64,000 nucleotides of DNA from contig NZ_OMKA01000024.1 in the NCBI RefSeq assembly GCF_900299525.1, positions 248,001 to 312,000 of the forward strand, given 5' to 3'. Position numbers and translations under genes: made by a program. Shown piece after piece: positions 59,758 to 64,000 of the stretch (positions are counted from its first letter, which is position 1; every line of letters starts with the position of its first letter). Origin of the DNA: Aquimarina sp. Aq78. Its GTDB lineage: Bacteria > Bacteroidota > Bacteroidia > Flavobacteriales > Flavobacteriaceae. Under the pieces are notes generated by a model, which was not told where the DNA came from, did not search any database, and saw nothing but the letters and a program-made list of their open reading frames with translations.

Positions 59758-60996
59758 CTAGGCTTTGTTTTTTTCTTCTATCCAGCGAGACATGAATTCT
59801 GTGCTTCGTAGTGTATGATGTTGTAGTAGACTGCCTATGAAGTTTTTTGTACGATGCTTATTAAGGTTTTTTTGAAGCTTGGAAACCTTATCCAGAAATA
59901 GATTGCAGAAGATTTTTTCCTGAAATCGCGTATTTGTGATCTCTATTCCGTTTTGTTGTGATTGCTGCCAAAGGGTTTCGTTATTGTGTAATCTTACGGC
60001 TGCTTTGGCAAATTCTAAGGGATCATCTGCAACAAAGCCGTTCCAGTCAGATTCTTCATCAAGCATTCCTTCTGCTCCTATAGAGGTTGTTATACTTGGT
60101 GTACCACAAAGCATGGCTTCTGCAAGTTTTCCTTTAATTCCTGCTCCAAATCGCAATGGAGCAAGGCAAACACGTGCTTGTGACATTATTTCTTTTGAAT
60201 TTTTTGCCCACCCTTTGATGTGAAATCCTTCTTTGGGATTGTGCAGCTGTGTTGCCTTTGGAGGGGGGTATGCTCCATAAATATGCAATTCTGATTCTGG
60301 AAGCTCTTTTCTGATTAATGGCCAGATGGTCTCTTTAAGGTGTAGGACGCTGTTCCAGTTAGGTTCATGACGAAAGTTTCCTATCGTAACAAAATGTTTC
60401 CTGTTTTTGTGCTCAGGCCACCCTTTTTTTGTTTCTGTAGTAATAGGTTTAAATAGAAATGGTAAATAGAATAATAGATCCTCGTCTATTTTAAAGGTTT
60501 CTTTAAGAAGTTTTATTTCAAAATCTGAAATAATTAGAGAAAGGTCGCATCGATAGATGCTTGCGATCTCTCGTTTTGTAATGTCGTTTTGTAAAAGTTT
60601 ATTGCTATTAAAAATCGTATTGCTTTTAAACGATTCTTGCCGTGTTTTTCTAAGACTATGTAGGTCTTCTGTATTTAATATTTTTAAAGCGTCGGGGCAA
60701 TACTTTGTAACTCTCCATCCAAATTGTTCTTCTGTCATAAATCGATCAAACAGCACTATATTGGGTTGTTGTTCTATGATAAATTCATCAAAACTGGAGT
60801 TGTTGAGTTTTATAGTTACTTTAGGGACGTCTATGTTTTCGAAACTAATCATATGCTCTGTTTCTGCGGCGGGACTGGCAAAGGTGATTTTCCAGTCTTG
60901 AGTCTTGAATAGTGCTATAAGTTGCATCATTCTGCTCCCTGCTGCCGAAGAGTTGGGTTCTGGCCAAACAAAGCCTATAATGAGGATGTGGTTCAT
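59758..60996 (-). CDS. Glycosyltransferase, GT4-like
   Basis: A 412-residue protein from the ATG at 60996 (MNHILIIGFVWPEPNSSAAG, an N-terminal Rossmann loop). A five-codon longer start at 61011 is rejected because it would sit inside the upstream terminator's T run. The C-terminal domain has the glycosyltransferase-type segment FHIKGWAKNSKEIMSQARVC, followed by PLRFGAGIKGKLAEAMLCGTPSITT with the Glu of the E(x7)E region replaced, as in GT4 enzymes. Donor and acceptor sugars are unknown. Gene is monocistronic. Confidence 0.8.
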   Translation of the reverse strand: MNHILIIGFVWPEPNSSAAGSRMMQLIALFKTQDWKITFASPAAETEHMISFENIDVPKVTIKLNNSSFDEFIIEQQPNIVLFDRFMTEEQFGWRVTKYCPDALKILNTEDLHSLRKTRQESFKSNTIFNSNKLLQNDITKREIASIYRCDLSLIISDFEIKLLKETFKIDEDLLFYLPFLFKPITTETKKGWPEHKNRKHFVTIGNFRHEPNWNSVLHLKETIWPLIRKELPESELHIYGAYPPPKATQLHNPKEGFHIKGWAKNSKEIMSQARVCLAPLRFGAGIKGKLAEAMLCGTPSITTSIGAEGMLDEESDWNGFVADDPLEFAKAAVRLHNNETLWQQSQQNGIEITNTRFQEKIFCNLFLDKVSKLQKNLNKHRTKNFIGSLLQHHTLRSTEFMSRWIEEKNKA

Positions 60997-61014
60997 TGTT
61001 TGTACAATCAAAAA

Positions 61015-61035
61015 AGCCTCAGTAAAACTGAGGCT
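61015..61035 (-). terminator. Terminator after the CT398-like gene
   Basis: AGCCTCAGT-AAA-ACTGAGGCT hairpin, followed on the leftward transcript by TTTTT. Confidence 0.8.
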
Positions 61036-61059
61036 ATATATTATTTAACTATCTTTTTG

Positions 61060-61836
61060 CTATAATTTTGCAAAAAGCGCGTTCATTTTTTCTTTTTCTT
61101 CCTTTGCAAGTTCTTGATCTACTAAAATACGACCACTGTGTTCATCTGTAATGATTTTCTTGCGAGAAGCGATTTCCATCTGTACCTGAGGTGGAATAGT
61201 GAAAAATGATCCTCCAGAAGCACCACGTTCTATTGGTACAACAGCAAGTCCATTTTTTACATTGCTACGTATTCTTTTATAAGCACTGATTAAGCGATCT
61301 TCGATTTCTTTTTGGTAATCTTCAGATTTAGAAATTAAAGCTTGTTCTTCTTTTTCAGTTTCAGCTAAAATAGCATCAAGTTCTCCTTTTTTATGAGAAA
61401 GGTGAGAGTTACGTTCACCAAGTTTTCCTTTGGTCTGATCGATAATCTCGTTTTTTTGAATAATCTGAGCTTTGTGCTCTTTGATATGCTTTTCTGCTAA
61501 TTGAATTTCTAATTCCTGAAATTCAACTTCTTTACTAAGCGAATTGTATTCACGATTATTACGAACGTTTTTTTGTTGCTCTCCGTATTTTTTGATCAGC
61601 GCTTTAGCTTCTTCAATTAGATTTTTCTTGCTACTAATACCTTCGGCGATAGTCTCAAGATCATTGTTTAGCTTTTCTAATCTTTTATTTAATCCGGCTA
61701 CTTCATCTTCAAGATCTTCAACTTCTAATGGTAATTCTCCGCGTACGTTTCTAATCTCATCAACTCTAGAGTCAATTAATTGCAAGTCATATAAAGCTCT
61801 TAATTTTTGCTCAACAGTAACTTCTTTCTTTGCCAT
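61060..61836 (-). CDS. CT398-like coiled-coil protein with cysteine-less 'zinc ribbon'
   Basis: A 258-residue protein. Residues about 5-185 form a long coiled coil (Leu/Lys/Glu repeats). The C-terminal domain, about 190-258, has the pattern of the C4 zinc-ribbon (GASGGSFFTIPPQ and TDEHSGRILVD). The four positions where Cys is expected, about 207, 210, 231 and 234, are Ser, Ser, Asp and Ser, so it cannot bind zinc in the usual way. In my recollection Flavobacteria share this loss. It is 3 bp from the Nif3-family gene, so the two are co-transcribed. Cellular role unknown. Confidence 0.85.
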   Translation of the reverse strand: MAKKEVTVEQKLRALYDLQLIDSRVDEIRNVRGELPLEVEDLEDEVAGLNKRLEKLNNDLETIAEGISSKKNLIEEAKALIKKYGEQQKNVRNNREYNSLSKEVEFQELEIQLAEKHIKEHKAQIIQKNEIIDQTKGKLGERNSHLSHKKGELDAILAETEKEEQALISKSEDYQKEIEDRLISAYKRIRSNVKNGLAVVPIERGASGGSFFTIPPQVQMEIASRKKIITDEHSGRILVDQELAKEEKEKMNALFAKL

Positions 61837-61839
61837 ATT

Positions 61840-62934
61840 TTATATGTATTGAATTGGATTGGTATTTTTATCCGATAAAATGATTGCAAAATTACTGATT
61901 TTTTTTCTAAGATAACTAACAATTAGGTTTTTTGTGTATTGTTCGCTTTCATAATGACCAATATCGGCCAATATTATTCTATCTTCGGCTTCATAAAATT
62001 GATGATATTTTAAATCTGCAGTGATAAAAATATCTGCACCTGCACGATGTGCATTAGTAATTGCAAAACTACCACTACCTCCTAGAACAGCTACTTTTTT
62101 GATAGGTTTGTTTAGTAATGCCGAGTGTCGGACACATCCTGTTTTGAAAACATTTTTGATATGTTTTAAAAAATCAAGCTCTTCTATTGGATTTGGTAGT
62201 TCTCCAATCATGCCCATTCCAATATTTTGATTTTTATTTTCGAGAGTAGTAATTTCATAGGCGACTTCTTCATAAGAATGATTCTCAAAAAGTGTTTTAA
62301 GGATTTTACCTTCACAATGTTTGGGGTATGTTACCTGGATTTGAGTTTCTTTTTCGTGATGTGTTTTTCCGATTTCACCAATTGAAGGCTTTGCAGTATC
62401 TGAGGCTCTAAATGTTCCTGTTCCTTCAGAAGAAAAACTACAATTGTCATAATTACCAATGGTTCCTGCTCCTGCTTCAAATAGTTTGCTGCGAAGTATT
62501 TCAGCTTCTGCAATAGGAGCAAAGGTGACTAGTTTTTTTATATTTCCGCTTTGCGGAATAAGAATTTTACGATTCACAAGCCCTAATTGCTCACAAATCA
62601 TATCGTTTACACCGTATATCGAATTGTCTAGTGCGGTATGAATGGCAAAAATGGCAATATCATTTTTAATAGCTTTCATTATTACTCGCTCTACATAATT
62701 ACTACCATTAAACTTTTTGAGTCCCTTAAATACGATTGGATGAAAGCTTATAATCAAATTACAGTTGTTTTCTATAGCTTCATCTACTATGTTTTCCAGA
62801 GTATCCAGAGTTACCAGAATTCCTGTTACCACAGTTTCTGGGCTACCAACCAATAAGCCAACATTATCAAAATCTTCTGCGTATGCCATTGGAGCTAAAG
62901 TTTCAAGATGCTGTATAACCTCTTTTATTTGCAT
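61840..62934 (-). CDS. Nif3-like dinuclear metal-centre protein (GTP cyclohydrolase I type 2-like)
   Basis: A 364-residue Nif3 protein, long form with the middle PII-like insert. Metal ligands are in SFHPIVFKGL (about residues 64-73), FAIHTALDNSIYGVND (about 99-114), and the C-terminal ITADLKYHQFYEA ... DIGHYESEQY. The start at 62934 (MQIKEVIQHLETLAPMAYAE) is preferred over the ATG at 62982, which adds 16 residues that do not fit the family. Role unclear; family members occur next to CT398-like genes in many bacteria. Confidence 0.9.
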   Translation of the reverse strand: MQIKEVIQHLETLAPMAYAEDFDNVGLLVGSPETVVTGILVTLDTLENIVDEAIENNCNLIISFHPIVFKGLKKFNGSNYVERVIMKAIKNDIAIFAIHTALDNSIYGVNDMICEQLGLVNRKILIPQSGNIKKLVTFAPIAEAEILRSKLFEAGAGTIGNYDNCSFSSEGTGTFRASDTAKPSIGEIGKTHHEKETQIQVTYPKHCEGKILKTLFENHSYEEVAYEITTLENKNQNIGMGMIGELPNPIEELDFLKHIKNVFKTGCVRHSALLNKPIKKVAVLGGSGSFAITNAHRAGADIFITADLKYHQFYEAEDRIILADIGHYESEQYTKNLIVSYLRKKISNFAIILSDKNTNPIQYI

Positions 62935-63001
62935 TATAATATGTTTTTGAATAAAAATTGAATGTAAAAAAACTTTTATCAATAATCAAAGTTTCGTTTT
63001 A

Positions 63002-63009
63002 TACTTTTG
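63002..63009 (+). promoter_or_regulatory. -7 element of the lpxK promoter
   Basis: TACTTTTG, an exact TAnnTTTG match, 31 bp before the GTG start codon at 63040. Confidence 0.45.
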
Positions 63010-63039
63010 TTGCAGTGATACATTGAAAATTTTAAACGT

Positions 63040-64000
63040 GTGAATTTACTGCGAAAAATACTTTTACCATTTGTTCCTTTTTATTTTCTGGCTACCTGGA
63101 TGAGGAATAAATTGTATGATCTGGGGATTAAAAAATCTACGACATATGACTTTCCGATAATAGCAGTAGGAAATCTTAGTGTAGGAGGAACAGGTAAATC
63201 GCCGATGGTGGAATATTTAGTGACTTTGCTTAAAGATAAGATATCATTAGCAACGCTTAGCCGAGGATATAAAAGAGAAACCAAAGGATTTAAGCAGGTT
63301 GATACTTCTTCTACTGCAAAACAAGTAGGAGATGAGCCGCTTCAGTTTAAAAGAAAATTTACAGATGTTGTAGTGGCGGTGGATGCGGATAGACGTAGCG
63401 GAATTTCTAATTTAAGATCATTAACACCCAAGCCAGAAGTAATTTTACTAGATGATGCTTATCAACATCGTAAGGTAAAAGCAGGGTTCTATATTTTGCT
63501 TACTGCATATTATGATCTCTACTGTAATGATATTGTCTTGCCTACAGGAAATTTAAGAGAACCAAAAAAGGGAGCTGATCGGGCTGATATTATTGTAGTT
63601 ACAAAATGTCCTAATTCGTTGTCTTTTGAAGAAAGGAAAAGGATTACGGATAAATTAGCAATAAAACCCAATCAGGATTTGTTTTTTACCACTATTGATT
63701 ACGGAAATAATATCGTAAATATTTCTGAAACAAAACCAATCAACTCCTTGCAAAATATCCACTTTACTTTGGTAACCGGTATTGCTAACCCTACTCCTTT
63801 GTTAGATCATTATACTTCTTTAGGGTTGAAATTTGATCATATTAATTTTCCCGATCATCATAATTTTACTGACACTGAATTAAAAAAATTGAATACCCTA
63901 GAATTTATTATTACTACAGAAAAAGATTATGTGAGGTTGGCTCCGGATATTTCTGAAAAGAAACTATGGTATCAGCCAATAGAAATAAGATTTATAGAAG
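63040..64000 (+). CDS. lpxK: Tetraacyldisaccharide 4'-kinase (C-terminus cut by the window edge)
   Basis: From the GTG at 63040 the frame is open to the right edge (320 codons; the enzyme usually has about 330-360). It starts VNLLRKILLPFVPFYFLATW, a membrane-anchoring helix. The P-loop is GNLSVGGTGKSPMVEYL (about residues 43-59), with further LpxK motifs LSRGYKRE, VGDEPLQF and LLDDAYQHRKV. It phosphorylates the lipid A precursor on the inner membrane. It is divergent from the Nif3-family gene. Confidence 0.93.
   Translation, partial: MNLLRKILLPFVPFYFLATWMRNKLYDLGIKKSTTYDFPIIAVGNLSVGGTGKSPMVEYLVTLLKDKISLATLSRGYKRETKGFKQVDTSSTAKQVGDEPLQFKRKFTDVVVAVDADRRSGISNLRSLTPKPEVILLDDAYQHRKVKAGFYILLTAYYDLYCNDIVLPTGNLREPKKGADRADIIVVTKCPNSLSFEERKRITDKLAIKPNQDLFFTTIDYGNNIVNISETKPINSLQNIHFTLVTGIANPTPLLDHYTSLGLKFDHINFPDHHNFTDTELKKLNTLEFIITTEKDYVRLAPDISEKKLWYQPIEIRFIE

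Noticed and set aside
62331-62522. Short frame within the Nif3-family gene on the same strand
   Set aside because: It is an out-of-phase shadow of a well-supported coding sequence.

Overview
The window is low-GC DNA that I read as a marine member of the Flavobacteriaceae (Bacteroidota); the genus Aquimarina is a guess. The evidence is: Bacteroidetes-type promoters (TTG, about 20 bp, then TAnnTTTG) ahead of several genes; a T9SS type B sorting domain; an eukaryotic-like GSII and a GSIII glutamine synthetase side by side; LytS/LytTR-type two-component systems; and Bacteroidetes-type housekeeping proteins (392-residue PurM, a cysteine-less CT398-like protein, ProS of the archaeal/eukaryotic type).

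Positions 1-11331 hold the integrase-proximal end of an integrated phage or phage-like element whose far end lies left of the window. A tyrosine integrase abuts the 3' end of tRNA-Arg(ACG). An Xre-type repressor faces a long leftward operon across a control region with two TGTAA/TTACA palindromes. The operon runs through small unknown genes, a replication initiator with four 15-bp iteron-like repeats inside its coding sequence, a DnaB helicase, an HNH nuclease, terminase small and large subunits, and an orphan Dam-type methylase. No portal or capsid gene is seen in the 2.2 kb beyond the terminase.

From 11332 on, the DNA looks chromosomal. 11.6-17.0 kb: an SPFH/band-7 protein, apt, and a BlaI/M56 (BlaR1-like) regulatory pair with three operators spaced exactly 20 bp, plus a separate secreted copy of the M56 protein's C-terminal domain. 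17.2-22.0 kb: two nearly identical M57 'HEIGH' metalloprotease lipoproteins flanking a TPR sensor kinase and LytTR regulator. 22.1-26.5 kb: a Ca2+/Na+ antiporter, a secreted alpha/beta hydrolase and a second LytS/LytTR pair. 26.6-30.0 kb: divergent GSII and GSIII glutamine synthetases.

30.4-38.6 kb is a curli (type VIII secretion, functional amyloid) locus. It has two tandemly duplicated 507-residue curlin-repeat subunits, a small nucleator-like curlin protein, a CsgE with an N-terminal CsgH-like domain, CsgF, a CsgG with an added C-terminal barrel-like domain, and a lipoprotein with a carboxypeptidase-like domain, an FN3 domain and a beta-propeller. Hairpins after each curlin gene probably set high subunit and lower secretion-gene expression. 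The two subunits differ strongly in charge. This locus is the most unusual system in the window.

38.7-64 kb is mostly housekeeping: purM, cupin, msrA, a POT peptide transporter, an AraC regulator with an amidohydrolase, prfA, lgt, yidD, cysS, folE, a T9SS-exported protein, an OmpP1/FadL-like porin, a Trp/Gly- and Arg/Ser-rich lipoprotein, proS, two identical tRNA-Glu genes, rpsT, a glycosyltransferase, a degenerate zinc-ribbon protein, a Nif3-family protein and lpxK (cut by the right edge). All calls were made by eye from the sequence and translations; no database search was run.
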